Notes: a model not told the origin generated them from the sequence alone. Numbered from the stretch's first letter, positions 22,840 through 36,800 are shown. The stretch: DNA of 64,000 bases from Brachypodium distachyon (GCF_000005505.3 NC_016133.3:4402001-4466000); one strand, 5' to 3'. Numbers and translations are program-made.

Positions 22840-23600
22840 TTACATGAATATGCCACCGCGCCCCCTCCTGTACGTCCCGATGCGACCCCCCCTCCCTTCG
22901 TGTAAAAAAACATCTCTCTTGTCTTCCTGACCAGCGCTCGCCGCCTCCTCCGACCGCTGCTTCTCCTCCCTCCGTCGCAAACCTCGCGTCTCGTTCTGCA
23001 CGCCGCAGCCGCCCTCCGCCTCTACGAGCGCCGTCTCCGCCGGCAAAGATCTATGGACGGCCCGTCGCCGCCGCACTCCTCCCCTGCGCACGCCGTCATG
23101 GAGACTGGATCCGCCGCCGCCGCCATGGCTAATAAACGGTCTGAGAGAGAGATGATGAGCCAGTCCATCGGGGAAGATGAGGTGGACGAGCCGTGGAGAT
23201 GAGAGAGAGGCGACGAGGCGATGTGTCTCTGAAGTCGCTCACGCACGCGAAAGTCAACCATGGCCGCTGAGGCAGCAACAGCAGAAGAGGCGCCGCATGA
23301 AGCGGTGGCGGCCCTCGCGAGCTCGCTGCAGCTGCACATGGCCTTGGCCTTCTTTGCGTTGGCTGCGTGCACCGTGGCGAGATCGGCAGAACCGGAGCGT
23401 CGCTCCTCTTCCATGACCATGCCCCATTCCCTCTTCCCGACCATGGCGTGCCCTAGTTGCCCTGTCTCTAGAGGCGAAGCACCGCAGCTAAGGAGGCGCA
23501 GTCCGGCGAGATCCAGACAGAGACAAGGAGATGCGGGGTCAGTGAGGACAGAATGATCCACCGCCATGTGCTTCACCTCTCGTGCGCTCCTCATTCAGAG
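22840..23600. other. GC-rich island with open reading frames on both strands
   Basis: A GC-rich block interrupts AT-rich sequence. The minus strand has an ATG-started frame of 190 codons (23594 to 23022), rich in Ala and Ser. The plus strand has a 49-codon frame at 23053-23202 beginning MDGPSPP, and another of 98 codons at 23260-23556. No domain was recognised, and overlapping open frames are expected by chance at this GC content. It may be a captured or decayed gene fragment. Confidence 0.3.
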
Positions 23601-26600
23601 TCATTCCTTGATTCAACAAATCAATGAACCCAGCCTCTATTAGGACATAGGGCGATGGAGATTTTTTTTTCTTTTTTTCTGAGATTATGTTTTGGTTGTT
23701 TGTTTTTTCCAGATATTTGTTCTTGCATTTTTCTATGAGAGATCTTGTTACTTTCCGTTCATGGTCCAGATCTTTCTTCCGAATGTTCATGTTTCTAATC
23801 TTGTTTCATTTAGTTCTTGCAATTAGTTCATGGTCGGGGAAGACAAAGAGGAAAGGGAGATTACAATTAGAATATAATAAAACCATAAGAGGAGGAATAG
23901 CAAGAAGAGATTCGACCAATCTGAGTCAGGCCAACCTGATTCGATTTCTCAATCGATAAGTATCTGTTGCATCTGTTGTATGACGCCACAGCTTGTGTAT
24001 TTATATACATGTACTTACATCCTTCCCAATCAATTCATATTTGGCAAATTTGAGACGAGTAATATGGATCGTAGGGAGCACTAGTACTGTAGTCCTGCCA
24101 AAAAAACATTTGCTTCTGAAGAAAAACATATTTTTCCTTGATTTTCATATTTACTCCGGTGGTACTTCGCGAGTGCACAAGTAATACAAGGCTATAGTGA
24201 ATACGCTGGCACCGGCGGCAGTTGCAGTTAAACCGGTACGAGCGGGTACGCACGTGAGGCAGGCGATCGGGTGGAAGCGACGTGCGCCCACTCCGCCTGT
24301 CAGACCTCGCAACACCCTTTTAATACCCTTTTGCTGTACGTACGCATACGTACTTGCGCGCGTATTCACTCGAGTATTCAACTCAGGTCGGCTGCCTGAT
24401 TGAGTCCTTTCCATTTCTTTTTTCGTGCACGGGTTTTAATAAAAGAACGGACCGGGAGTTGATGGCGCCCAGAGACGCAGGCCTGCGTGGCGCAGTTCTT
24501 TCTGTTGTGTTGTGTTCAGCAGGAGGGGTCAAGAAAACGACTGCACGTATTTACGGGCGTTCTGCAAGCCTCAGCCAGGCTCTGGTTTTGCTTTAAATTT
24601 TCCTCACTCACTTTTCCTCCCTGGTTCCGTTCATGTTCATCGGTCCATCCTTGCACCGTTGCACGTGCGTGGTAAATGTAAATGTGAGCTTTGCTGGTCA
24701 CGTCCCCACGAGCCGAAGGCGAGGGTTCACACTTGACGGAGAAAAGAGAAAATTCGACAAGTTTAAAATACTGCCCGATCGAGAATTTCCCTAGCGCAGA
24801 AATTAAAATAGATTTTTTCTAAAAAAGATTAAAATAGAGGGGTTAATAATACAAATAAAGCTAGTTGGAGCAGAGTGCGCTAGGTGGTGCGGAAGGAAAA
24901 TACGCTGAACATAGGTTCTCAAGCTAACAAAGGCGGCGTACAGCCGCTGCTGCTAGTACGTGCAAGAAATAATTAAACTCCAGTTTGCAGTACTTCGTGG
25001 GGTGCCCAATCTCGTTCCCCATGTTGCCCCAGCCGCAGGTGTGCAAGTGTTTGTGGGACCTTTTAGCCGGGCTAGGCGACAGCCGGGTGCTCTCGCTGGC
25101 TTGAGCTCAGAGTGGTCCCTGAGAAGATTCCGCACTCAATACCGCGTGTACTTTGACAAGCGGGCCCGGCGCCGTGGCTGCCCGTCCTTGGCCTTTCGAG
25201 CCGCCCAAACCGAGAGCGTTCGGCCCCCACGTTACCACCACCCATTGGCTCCGTAGTGCTCTGTCGCTACGTACGTGCAGTACGATGGTACGCGTCCGCC
25301 TAGCGCTGCCCAAGCTTTGCTTCGGGCAAAGGTGCGATGCAAGGGGATTTTCTAAATTCTTGACTCAAATTTGCCCAAATATGAATGCATCTATTCTTAA
25401 AAAACATTTTAAATACATGTGATATTTCGATAACAATTTAGGATCGGAGAGAGTACGTCGCAATTCGCAATGCCTCAAATGTGTCTCTTAATTAAATTTG
25501 CATCAAGTGCATGTTTTTTAGGTTTTGAACTTTTTGACCAAAATAAATCTCGAAAAACTATTTTTAAGATGCGAGCTTTTTTGTCTTGGTATCAGTCCAA
25601 ACGAGGCCTTGTGAACATAGAATAAGAGTGTAGGGTCATCGAAATTGTTTCGCGTTCGATGTTCTGTCGGAACTGCATCCACTGTTGGATCCCGCGTCTG
25701 CTCTTGATGCAACAATTTGTTCAGAGGGTGATGAGCTAGCGTTAGATGAGTACGGATGGAAATTGGTCGTATGTATAGCAGTGTTGTAGCAGTAATTCAT
25801 CTCATCGAAAAATTGTCGTGTGTATAGCAGGGTCATGGTATTAATTCATCTCATCCAAATCTAGATCTATCCCTCATTTCCCCCTAGTAAAATCTGGGAT
25901 CTCCCACTAATTGGTGGGTGAGGTAGTGATAATGGAGAACAAGTTCGTGCTGGTCTAACCAAAAGGGATCGTCGAAAGCGATGAGGCGGGGCGGCTGGAC
26001 TGAGTTGGAAGGATGGGGAAGGGTCATCGCTCCGGCCATTGCCTCATATCCCTAATCAGTTCTTCTTCTTCTTTTTTGCGAGGACCTAATCAGTTCGATC
26101 ATGCCAACTCTTTGATCTCCGACGTTGCCCTGTCACTATCGATTTTGTCTCGTGTTTCGACGTGAGGATATTAAATGTGTAGTCTTAATTTTTGAAAATG
26201 AAATCAAGAGATTGTGCGCTAGCAACTCTTTTTATTTTTTATACACAATTATGTGACCCCCCTTGCATGCTTCCCATTTCCGATCAATCATCCATGGTGG
26301 CCTGGTGGGCGGGCTTTCATCCCCCTCCCATCTCGTAGCTGGTCGTCGTATGTTGTCCCATTGGAACAGGTGATTGTGCGCTCGTTGTGTCCCACTTTTC
26401 ACTAGCAAAGACGTAATTATTTGAGTTGTGCCACCCTAGTGGCATATAACTCTATATATTTTTTTTCAGGGAGAACAGTGGCATATAATTGGGACGAGCA
26501 CTAGCTAGGTACTACCACTTGCTCACGTTGACTTAGGATAATGCTCAAACTGGATAGACTTGCAACTCAGGCTGGGCAGAGCAATATTTGAAAGAAAAAG

Positions 26601-29562
26601 GAAATACTACTCCTGAGTCCTGCGGAGCACCTGGTCAAATCAGGAGTGCTAAGCTCCGTTTACATGTTGCCAAAAAATAATAAAAAAGCATATCGTTTAC
26701 AGGAAAGAATAATAAAAATAAAATTAGAAACGAGGTGGCCACTAGCGTGCAGTCGCGGTAAAGTTGGCGGCTTGGCTCTTTTCCCAGAAGCAATGACTGG
26801 TTTCTGCCTCTTTCTCCGCACGAGTTATTTCCGCTGAAGCCTCCACAGAAGCTGCATTTCCCACGGCTGCAATCATCATTATCGGAGCCTCGGCCCAACC
26901 CACGGATCCCGAAGCTACAGAGAGCACGGATCTCCATGTGCCACGTCGGAGTCGCAGAGTTTTTAAAAATAAATCATCGGAAGGTGGTGGCTCCACTGCA
27001 CGGCCTCTGCAGTTTTTGTTTGGAAGGGGGCTCTGCAGTTACTACTATAACAGTAGTAATTTTGTATTTGAGCGTTCGGTGTGTACTGGTTTCCAGTCAT
27101 AATCCTGTACGTGTTGACTGTACCACGGTCGAGAACAGTGCGTGCTGCAGCTGAATTTGCTCCACGCGATACATGCTTGGAATGTGAACAATTAAGTTCA
27201 CGGAGAACAGAACAAGACAAGTTTCAGAAAAAGAAGACCTGTTTAATTATTTATTTTTTGAGATAGACAGGTGTTTAATTTGTGGGCGCTTCAAATAACA
27301 CGAGACAGTTGCCCGCCATGCCCCGTCGCCTGGGTCCGGTCTGTCCTAATTTGTCACTCCCTGTACTCACTCAACGGAGTACAGTAGCATCCAGCCATCC
27401 GTTGATCCTTGCAGGATTACTACAATTAGCTAAGCACACATCACCCTTAAGTGCGACTCCTCCACCACCTCGGTCCAAAAAGCAGCAGCACACAGAGCTG
27501 AAAAAGCTCTACTCCTACTGAGTATTTTACGCCCAGCAGGTTTGGTAAAACAACACCATGCAAAGCATAGTAGATCAGATGGATTCTCGCACGGCTTTTA
27601 ACCGAAGCCAAACAAGGACCAGCAAATAAAGGAGAGTATATCATCGCTGCTGCCCATTCGTCTTTCATTCCACCCTCCATTAGTTTAGTTTAACTCTCCC
27701 CGGTTCCCTTTTTCCATCCTTTCTCATACCGGCTTTATACCCGGGTCTTTGACAATTGGCATGCAGCTAACTCCGTTGCGCGGCACGCAGGATCGGTAAC
27801 CGCGAAGGCTTTCTCGGCCGACGAGCCGCCGGCCGGCCGACGCTGGCTGGATATATATTGTGGCTGTTGGTTATTTGAAGCGCCTGGAGAAAGGGGGGGC
27901 CGGGAAAGAAAGAGGTGCCGTTGCTTTGCCGAAAAGAGGAGCTCGCTTTGCAGCCTTGCACTGTGCAGGCCACCCAGGCCAAGCAAGAGGAGAGGCGTTT
28001 GCTCCAGTGGATGGATGGATGGATGGATCCCAGCATCTTTCTTGTAACTAGTTTCGTCTTTTTTTCGTTTTCTATGCTCTGCAAAGACTGTTAGCCCTTC
28101 TTTTGTCAAACGGTTTTCTAAGTGAATATAACACATAAGTACAGTCTCGCTGCTACATTTCGGTTAGGACAGTGTCTCTGTTTTTTTAAGTAGAGTCACT
28201 GCTGCAGCCTGCTCTGTCCTGTATCCAGGTTCGGTTTTACCCGCCTCAAGTTGTTCTCCTTTCCTATTTCTTTCGGAGCTGGTACCTCCAAAATTGAAAA
28301 TTCGTTCTCATAACTGTGGGCTTGTCGAATTTTAGAGGAGCTGAAAGCTAGAAGCATATGTGGGCTTCTCAATGGGATTGCAGAAGTCTTTTTAGAGCTC
28401 AATTTGGTTTTACATAGAGCAAAAAGAAAGAACTACCATGCTTTTCAATCATGGATTGATAACTTTAGATAGTGCTTTTTCTTGTAATTTATCCACTTGT
28501 ACATATTCTCAATAATAAAATTACAGCAACAGGTCTTAAGCTTTCCGTAAAAAAAAAATATGCTGCAGCCCAAACGTAAATACTTGATGGGCCAAGGCCC
28601 AGCTTAAATTGTCAGAGAGGGCTAAGAGCCCAAGACCAAACGAAAGACCAGCTTTTGTTTGGATCCCAGCGAAGCATTTTCTCTGTTTTGGGACGACATT
28701 TTGATTTTTGTTTTGCTCTTAGATAGAGAGCCCATCCCTGTCTTTAACAAATCAGAAGAAAAGAAGATAAATCTTATCTCGATCTTAGTATATGCATCAC
28801 CCTGGTAACATAAACTAACACAAATCATGTCACTCGCGAAAAATGTCAAACGAAATCTACCATGACGACGCAGAGACGATCCTTCCGGAATGTTTCTTGG
28901 TTTCTGCCTAGCGAGCTAGCCGATTACCAATTTACTTGGACATGCTAGGCCATTCGAAGGAGTAGTTGGTTTCTTGCCAGAAATGAAGAGTGAGAAAACG
29001 ATGGATCGATAAATCCACAGCTAGAAACAAAAGCTAACTCTCCATTAGTCATTAGACCTTCATTTTTGTTTTATGTACCATAAAGATCCCATCTCTATCG
29101 TCAGGCAGGCTAGATCTGGCAAATACGAGCGCTCCAGTTCTAGTAAGCTAGGCGCTTGCAGATCGGTGGTGCACACATGTTAACTTTCTTGCTTCGCACT
29201 GACAAATGTTGTAGTTAATTACGGGAATCACTACGCAGTGAACCTTTTAATCCGTGCTAAACGAGAGGGTATTGCGCTAGTCCCTCTACCAGCATTTCCT
29301 GCGGCAAATATGTTCGTTCACCACTCATCATCAGTCTTCAAAGGTACTCCTCCACTATTGTCAAGCACAAGTCGCTTATATATTTTCGTCACATGCCATT
29401 TCTTTTTCAGAAATTGGGCGGGATCGGAGCTGCTCTCAATCAGGAAGAATTAACCACAGAGCAACAGCGAGAAAACTATACGCAATACCCCTACAACAGT
29501 ATTCAACACACGCATTTACACCTGCACCTGAAGTGCACGAGTGAGTCCCGAGTACAGTACGT
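23601..29562. other. Gene-poor intergenic sequence
   Basis: No gene is supported. Small features are a pair of repeats of about 48 bp (25760-25807 and 25810-25856), a 3'-intact Stowaway fragment near 25441-25456, a GGAT microsatellite near 28009-28026, and several homopolymer runs. The right end should contain the 3' UTR of the zinc-finger gene. Confidence 0.5.
25365..25454. mobile_element. Partial Stowaway-like MITE
   Basis: The interior TCAAATTTGCCCAAATATGA and the end GGATCGGAGAGAG followed by TA resemble the element at 37161-37273. The left CTCCCTCC terminus is not recognisable. Confidence 0.5.
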
Positions 29563-30042
29563 TTACAGCTTCAGCGTCAGGTCAAGCTCTTGCTCCCCAC
29601 TACTGTCACGGCGGTCGTCACCACTTCTTCCAACACCCCGCCGCCGCCGCTCGTCGCCTGTGCAGTACACGAGCTCCACGGCGGCCATCATCCTCAGGAA
29701 GTCGGGCGCGCGCTCCTCCCACCTGGGATCGGCGTCAACAAACGCGCCGCCGCGGATGGCGACGACGAGCTGCCGCCTGCCGCGCGCCCGCTCGCGCTTG
29801 TGCGCGTTCTGGTGCCCGCCCAGCGCCTGCGAGCTGTAGAACTCCCGCCCGCAGTAGCTGCACCCGTACAGCTGCCGCGGCTCCGGCTCCGGCTCCGGAG
29901 CCTGTGCGCCGACCGTGCCGATGAGGTCGAGCTCAACCGGCCGGAGCGACGCTTTTGCGCCGCCATCGTTGAAGATCATGCCACGGCGATCATGGGCCGG
30001 GCTGCCGGCGCTCGCGCCTCCTCCCTCCGCCGGCTCTCCCAT
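29563..30042 (-). CDS. Single C2H2 zinc-finger protein with EAR-like motif
   Basis: Putative transcriptional repressor of the plant one-finger C2H2 class. It is a single exon of 159 residues from the first in-frame ATG (MGEPAEGG); the frame stays open nine codons further upstream but without an ATG. One finger is visible: C61-x2-C64-x12-H77-x3-H81, containing the plant-specific QALGGH motif. The last seven residues, LDLTLKL, match the LxLxL form of the EAR motif, which recruits TOPLESS-type corepressors; a second leucine-rich stretch, VELDLIG, lies upstream of the finger. Layout and length resemble the Arabidopsis ZFP/GIS/KNUCKLES-like group. The exact orthologue was not identified. Confidence 0.85.
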   Translation of the reverse strand: MGEPAEGGGASAGSPAHDRRGMIFNDGGAKASLRPVELDLIGTVGAQAPEPEPEPRQLYGCSYCGREFYSSQALGGHQNAHKRERARGRRQLVVAIRGGAFVDADPRWEERAPDFLRMMAAVELVYCTGDERRRRGVGRSGDDRRDSSGEQELDLTLKL

Positions 30043-31340
30043 GTCTTGCGCTACAATGGCTACATGCAACTATGCAAGGCGTCCCGTGCAATTGTGTACT
30101 GGGGATTAAATTTACCGGGGATTAATTGGTCAGGACGCCCTGCGTGTGAGAGATCTTTGTGGCAAGTGACAACGGATCAATAAGGGAATGATATGAGCAA
30201 GTGACAATGGCTTGTCAGCTGGCTGGCGGTGTGTCAAGTGGCCGCTGACGTACTGCATGTTGTCATCTTATTGATCAGCGGCTGCAGCTAGCTATGGCTG
30301 CTATTCTTGGGGCGCTTTGCTTCCTCCGGCGCGTGGGGGAGGAAATATTGGTCAGCTGATGCAAGCAAGAGATGGCCGTTCGTGTGGGAGATTTTTTGTT
30401 TCTCTAATTTCTACGCGCAGACGTTGGGAGATAAGGCAATTGATGGGTACATGCGATTAAGATATATACTACTACCTCCGTTCATCAATGTAAGACGTTC
30501 TAGGTTTGTCATGATAGATTTAATAGAACTATTTTAAATTGTAAACTTGGTCGAATTTTAAGAAATTTTTGTCTTTAGGACAAAAAGAACATCTTATATT
30601 TAGGAATCGGTTAGCGTGCAATCATCTAATCCAAGAGAAGAAACATGTTCTTGCCCAATTTAGGTCATTAGAGATGATGTCATACTACTTTAAAATTAAT
30701 GAAGGGGCCACCTAGCGGTTAACCTACGTAAGTTGCGACAAGAACATCAGATGATCATCAGACTCTTGCAGGCCACATAATAAGCAATCCTTTGATCCAG
30801 CTTACCTACTCTTGAACACATTTAGCCATATAAAGTTTTAGTTTTGGCCCGCAGTTTTGGTTTCCAAATGAAAACCCGTAGGGAACAACCAGAGAGGACA
30901 GGATATGCAAAGCTTACATCTAGCCAGTCTGAAGCAATTTGCCCCAAATTTTGAGGTAACTGAACCTTGCCAGACAGATCAAATTTCGGTCGCAAAGAGA
31001 TGAACCAAACAGGCGATAAAGTATGTTCAGAAAAGTGCTCAAGGGTTCTGACTTGTGACTCACGCCTATGAAATTATTGCAACGGTATTTCGCAGGGTGT
31101 GCTGAAACAACGTAGTCACACAGGCATTCGGGCTTTTTTCAGATTTCAGTGACATGTTCAACTCCAAGATGTAGAATTGAAAACATAAGAAGTGCCTGGA
31201 ACATGGAAACAGGAAATTAACAATCATATATCTTCCACGCTTCAGGTTCTATAGTTTGTGAAATAAATAGATCACACAGGTTTTTAGGTCAAACGGAGGA
31301 ACAGTCTCCTACGTGATCTAGGGCTACTTGTGTGGCAAAC
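30043..31340. other. Intergenic region between zinc finger and proteasome gene
   Basis: The first few hundred bases should be the zinc-finger promoter; the last should be the 3' UTR of the proteasome gene, whose stop codon is at 31341-31343. A degraded Stowaway-like element lies at about 30472-30612. No other gene is supported. Confidence 0.5.
30472..30612. mobile_element. Degenerate Stowaway-like MITE
   Basis: It starts CTACCTCCGTTCATCAATGT and ends with imperfectly complementary sequence (CTTATATTTAGGAATCGG). The terminal repeats are eroded, so the limits are approximate. Confidence 0.45.
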
Positions 31341-33886
31341 TCAGTCCATCCTTCCCTTGAGCACTCTCTCCTGAACTTCAGTGGGCGTTCTGCAACCAAT
31401 TTAACAAAGGTTCATTAAACGAGGAAGAGATCCAAAGGCAAAATTCATTTTTACTGCGACATGGTGCTTTCTACTCTTATGGAGCTATGGAGCAACAAAC
31501 ATGGTTAAATGTTCCATTGAAGAAATCTGATGTCCACATATAAAACAGTATCACATGTTCATGAGATCAGAATTTTCAGGGCGCACTTTTGCACACCAAG
31601 TTTCCCAAATAATGAATCACATTAGTCACAGTCAGTAGACAGATGGCCACATACAAGTCACAAGCATCTTTCGTACAACTGTACAATATGTATTGAGTAT
31701 GAGAGATTAGTGGAACTTACACAACGAGAACATAACCTCCCCAGCCACTCAGGCAATCACGATCAACAGAAGACAGCAATGCTTGTGAGATTGTCTCAAA
31801 TAGTTCTTCGGGTTCCTTTAAAAAATAGAAATACGATCAAGAAAATGGCATTCGGAGTTCAAAAGCAGGCAGATATGTTACTACAGTATGGTGCACGAGG
31901 AACTGCATGAAAATAATAATAAGTTTTATGTTCACATATCATGCTACATGAATTTCGCGAGTAAAGAAACTAACCATGTCTGGTTTATACATGGACTCAC
32001 AAGCACCATATAATGATTCTGAAGCAGTGCCAGAAACCACAAAATCTTTTGCCAGTTCCCTGAAAAAATGAAATATTTTTGCTCAGATTAACTGTTACAT
32101 GTATTATAGCCAGACAGGAAGTCAAAACAGGCGAATCAGTGTTATCATATTAGCAAGAGATTTGCCATAAAGTGCTGCAGCTACAGTAAGGGTATGGGCT
32201 ATGGCCGCACTGTCTACATTAAGAATACAACTTTGCATGGCTCCTGGCAAACCAGAAGACCAAGATTGCCCCTCCAAATCACCTATGTAGTAGGACAATG
32301 TTTATTCTGAATATATTTATACCCTAATTGGGTGTTTCTGAACTTTAGGGAAGGTACTCCCCATATAATGCACACTGTTTCGTTCTTGATATATTAATAC
32401 TTTTAATGAAATGGGAAGTTGGGAACATAGTTCTTCAAAAGAAAGGGGAAAGGAGCAAATGGACGACGAATGACAAATACTCAATCTTAATCAAGCATAA
32501 CATTTGGGGATTCTAACTGAGCCAGGATATTCAATAGTCCTATGCAACATGCACATGGGAGATAGGTAACCATACTGGCAGTATGTGAACAAAAAACATA
32601 GTGCACAGCAGTATTCAGATCAATTGGTCTTTTGACAAGAAAGTAATACAAGTTACAAAAATTGTCAGTAAAACAAAGACAAGAAGAACTGATACATACT
32701 TGGCACCAATGCAGTCCATGGTACATATAAATGGTTGATCGTTATCTCCTAGCCCAGCAATAATTGGTTGGCAGAAGTATGGCCCAAATCTACATATCAT
32801 GAAATAACTCTGTTAGCCACTCCATAGTTGAGCTAAGAGAAGGAGTGAGTTGTAATGAGACAGAAGGAATGCTTCTCGAAAACAAAAGGACAGAAGGACC
32901 AGTAAATAATCACAGCAACACTGCAATACTGTATCTACACAAACATCCTACACATTTCAACTATTCAAAAATAGGATCTACGAATCAGATTCAACAAAAA
33001 CAGGACATTACGTTAAAGAGAAGAATTGCATCAGCATAACTAAGATATAAAGCTAAAAAATCCTGGCCCGTGTATCAAGGGGTAACATTTCAGACTGCAG
33101 CACCAGCAACATCATAAACCATCCACTACCTTTCTGTTAAAATGACAAATCTGTGTGAAGATTAACCAACTAAAAAGCACACTAACACTACCTCGCACTG
33201 GGTCACCACTCAACACAATTCAGTAAATCCAAGTTTAATTCATATATGTTCTGCAGTGGTTCATCTTTTAACATGAATCAATAATTTTAGACAATCACCC
33301 TCGCACGATGCCAAGACAGAACAAGCTACCGAGACTTGAAAGTTCTCACCTCTTCTCGTACAGGAGGGCGGAGACGAGGCTGGCGAAGGTCTCAGGCTTC
33401 ATGTCCCTCTCCTCTCGCAGCTGGTACAGTTTGTGCTTAAACACCAACCGCTGGTACCTACGCACACATGACGCAGCACACGCAACGTCAAACCCAAACC
33501 CTAGACTGGTGAAAAAGCCTCCAAATCAGGCGGGATCAACCAAAAAACTAATCCATAATTCGGTACCCACAGCGTCTGGGCGTCGGTAGCGAGGCCGGAG
33601 AGGCCGATGTAGAGCTTCTCGTGGACCTTGAACACCCTCTGGAAGTCGGTGGCGACGGTCTGCAGCTGCACGCCGAGGCGGCGGTCGCTGGCGATGGCGA
33701 AGCAGTTCTTCCCCACCATCGCCACCACGGCGCTCCCGTTGTACTCGAAGATCTGCAGAAGGAAGGCGAGACCCGCAACGGATCAGACGGGGGAAGAACG
33801 GAGCGCAAAAGAGCTAGGGTTTTGCGTGAGGAGGAAGGTAACCAGGGAGGTAGGGGGCTGCGGTTCCGGAGAGCACTCACCGACAT
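31341..33886 (-). CDS. PBC1: 20S proteasome subunit beta type-3
   Basis: Structural, non-proteolytic beta3 subunit of the 20S core particle in cytosol and nucleus. Exons, in order of translation: 33881-33886, 33571-33752, 33350-33457, 32700-32789, 31975-32059, 31721-31815, 31341-31389. The total is 204 residues, the usual plant PBC length. Exon 1 codes only Met-Ser before gtgagt. The start [20 protein letters not shown] shows the beta3 feature of no Thr after a cleavable propeptide, so no catalytic nucleophile. Other family blocks visible are [68 protein letters not shown] and the C-terminal VLKGRMD. The reading phase closes at every junction. No disruption was seen, so the gene appears functional. 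Confidence 0.95.
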
Positions 33887-36800
33887 GGCGGGGCGGCGAC
33901 GCGGTCGACGGCGGCGAGAGGAGACGGCGGGCGCGGGGCTCCTCCGGTTTGGTTCCGGCGACGGGAAGGGAAGCGGCGAGGAGGTTCTTTGCTGTACGGG
34001 TCGCGTGAGAGGCTTTGTTTGCACGGGCCCAGGAGTCAGCGTCTGAGTCTGAGCGACGAAAGTACTAACAGATTACAAATACGGACACGGACCAGGCCAA
34101 AATCATATGGCAATCAGACCATTACTTATGGGCCTATTGGGTTTGCTAGGCTAGTTAATTTAGGCCCTCACTCATCAGCGGCCCTAAATGGGGCCTGTAT
34201 ATGTTCCTTTTTTATATATATACTAGAAAAATTAAATAATTCAAAAATAACTAGAAAAATTAAATGAGAGATCATCTCCAGTGAAAACACAGCATTGCCA
34301 CGTCATTAAGCGCCTTTGCCATGGCCATCCACAATAGTAGTCAGTACTGACTTTCCATGTTAGCTAAAAATGAGGATAAACAAAAATAATATACACAATG
34401 GATTGTGTCTTTGAGATGACTTTAAATTGTTACATTGATGGTGTACAATAGTAACTAGATCAAACTTTTAGCTGACTCTGAAGAGTGAGTTCTCTTCTTT
34501 GTTTTGTTCCTGCTCCGCTGCGCCAACAACGTTTCAATCTTCAATGTAAGCAACGGTTTTATAAATACCTAAGCATAATCTATACTCTTTTTTTTATAAA
34601 GATTGGCGTATTTACTTTTGTTAAGACGAAACTACCAATAATAACTTTATTAATATTTAATTTATATGATAGGAAATCACAATTACCAACAAGAATTCTT
34701 GAATACGAATCTATTGATAAATTTCATTCAAAAAAGCACATATTAATAAAGTAATTCTTTGTCAAAACATTGTCTTGACGAAACTAAATGTCAACATTTG
34801 TAAAAATGAGAAAGTAAATCTTAAGAGTTTGTATGTCGGCGTGCTCCAATGCAAATTATATAGTGCCGAGCCTAAGTAAACATATGTAGACTCTAAAATA
34901 CACCTAGTGTCCAACCATGGTATTTTAGTTTATCTCTTCACCAAATCCTACCAGTATATGTCACAATACCTGACCTAGCTTGGGAAGTTGAGCAAGAAAA
35001 ACAAACTAGTGCTCATCAGCAGAGAAAATAACCAGTTACCAACTAACTACTCGGTACTTAAGAATTTTTTTTCTCTATAAATAACGTTAGCCAAGGCTGT
35101 ATGCTAAAGACAAGCCTGATTGCGTCAGGTCAAGGAAAGAAACATGCGGAGCGAACAAATGAACTCCATCTAGCTTTTTTTTTTTTTTTTTGAGGAACAT
35201 ACAGTAGGCAAAAAGCATACTGCAATAAGAGTCCATCTTCTTGTTCCGACTGGCATTTAAAAAGCTGGTAAAGAGCATTTCCTATTTCTTTTGGCACTTG
35301 GGAGTTGGGGTTGTTGAATTGAAAAACAGAAATAAATGGAGAACTGGTAGAAGGATACCTATGACCCCCCAACCATTTCAAGGACTTCTTTTGCAAAGGC
35401 TTCGGTGCCACCCCACCACAAAAGCAGAGAGACACATTATGCATGCAACATGGCACTTTTTCTAATTCTATTATGCAAACCCTCCAGCATGGCACCTCCG
35501 TAAGCACATTGTTTTCATGGAGGTTAACCGTGGAAAGCAAGAGATTTATTTGGGAGTAATTTACATGCGGTGCTCGTGGGCTTTGATGGTTTTCGGCCAT
35601 TCAAAAAACCTCGCTTTTTTGTTGCCATTGCTTTCTTCTTGATTAAATTCTGAGAGTTCCCACCGGCTTTCTCGAAAAAGAAAAACACAGCACCAAATTA
35701 GCTGTCAAATAAAAGCAGGAACTTTATGGAACCTAGCATGAACCGCACTCGCTCACTAGCCTTTCAGGTAGAATGCATGATTGATTTTATTCCAGTGAAA
35801 GACCTGAGGGAGACCACTACTGTAGTCCTGTTTATACATTCAGCATAGGAGCACAGCAGCAGGGTCACATTATTATGCTGCTGCTAGTTGCTAAAGTTGG
35901 TATGAATTTGTGCTTCTCCAGCTTACCTAATGAAGAATCTATCCATATATAATCAGGCATGCATGTCCCCAACCCAGTGTTCATTGCACAGAAGTTGCTG
36001 CATGACACTTTCTCTTGCAGCCTATGAGCCTATGCATGATGACAGTGCAACCATATGATATGGTCTTAATTTCCTACCTAATATGCACATGGTCAGTTTG
36101 CTCCTCTTGTTGTTGTTGCCACTGTTTTCTTAGAACTCAACTAACCTTCTATGATTCACATCTCCAAGGAAAAACCTTGCAAGATTCTCCAGAAACATCT
36201 TATACTTTTCACAGAGCGCAATCATTTTTATTTAATTTGGGAGACACAAGTGCAATCATTAGCAGCCATGCATTGCACCTAACAACTAAGATTTGAACAA
36301 TCATGTTGACTCTCAATGCCTCAGTAGCAAATCTCTGTCTGAGATGATAGCTATATCAAATTGCAAGTTGTACAGAATGCATTTCTTGCAAGATAATTGA
36401 TGGTAGGTTACTGCGAAGTAAGAAAAACAAGAGTCTGTACAAGGGTAACAAAAAGTCCCTGGGCCACGCAACTGACCTCATGATTCATTCTTCGAACGCT
36501 AACTCGACCTAGTTATTAAGCTTGAAGTACCAAAACAAGCATATGAATTGGATACTAATCACTCACTGCAGGACAACTGATTGGGGGCAAGTATTTCTTT
36601 TACCATGTGAAATCTTTAATCTATACAGCAGTTTTCAGAGCCAAAGAAAAAGAAAAGAAAGAAAGAAAAAAAATGTACTGATGAACTCTTTGTACAGCCA
36701 GTAAAATCAGATGCGTCATCCGCTTCTCCTCAAACCCGAAAACTGTATCAATCAAACCAACAAGTATGTGTAGGTCACAAGGTTGGGGAACACATCCTCA

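Noticed and set aside
29590..30183. 197-codon plus-strand frame over the zinc-finger gene
   Set aside because: Antisense shadow; the minus strand has the C2H2 finger and EAR motif.
35130..35600. 156-codon minus frame ending in a T/A run
   Set aside because: Includes a lysine run from a poly-T tract and shows no domain; the T run alone does not show a SINE or retrocopy because no target duplication or promoter boxes were found.
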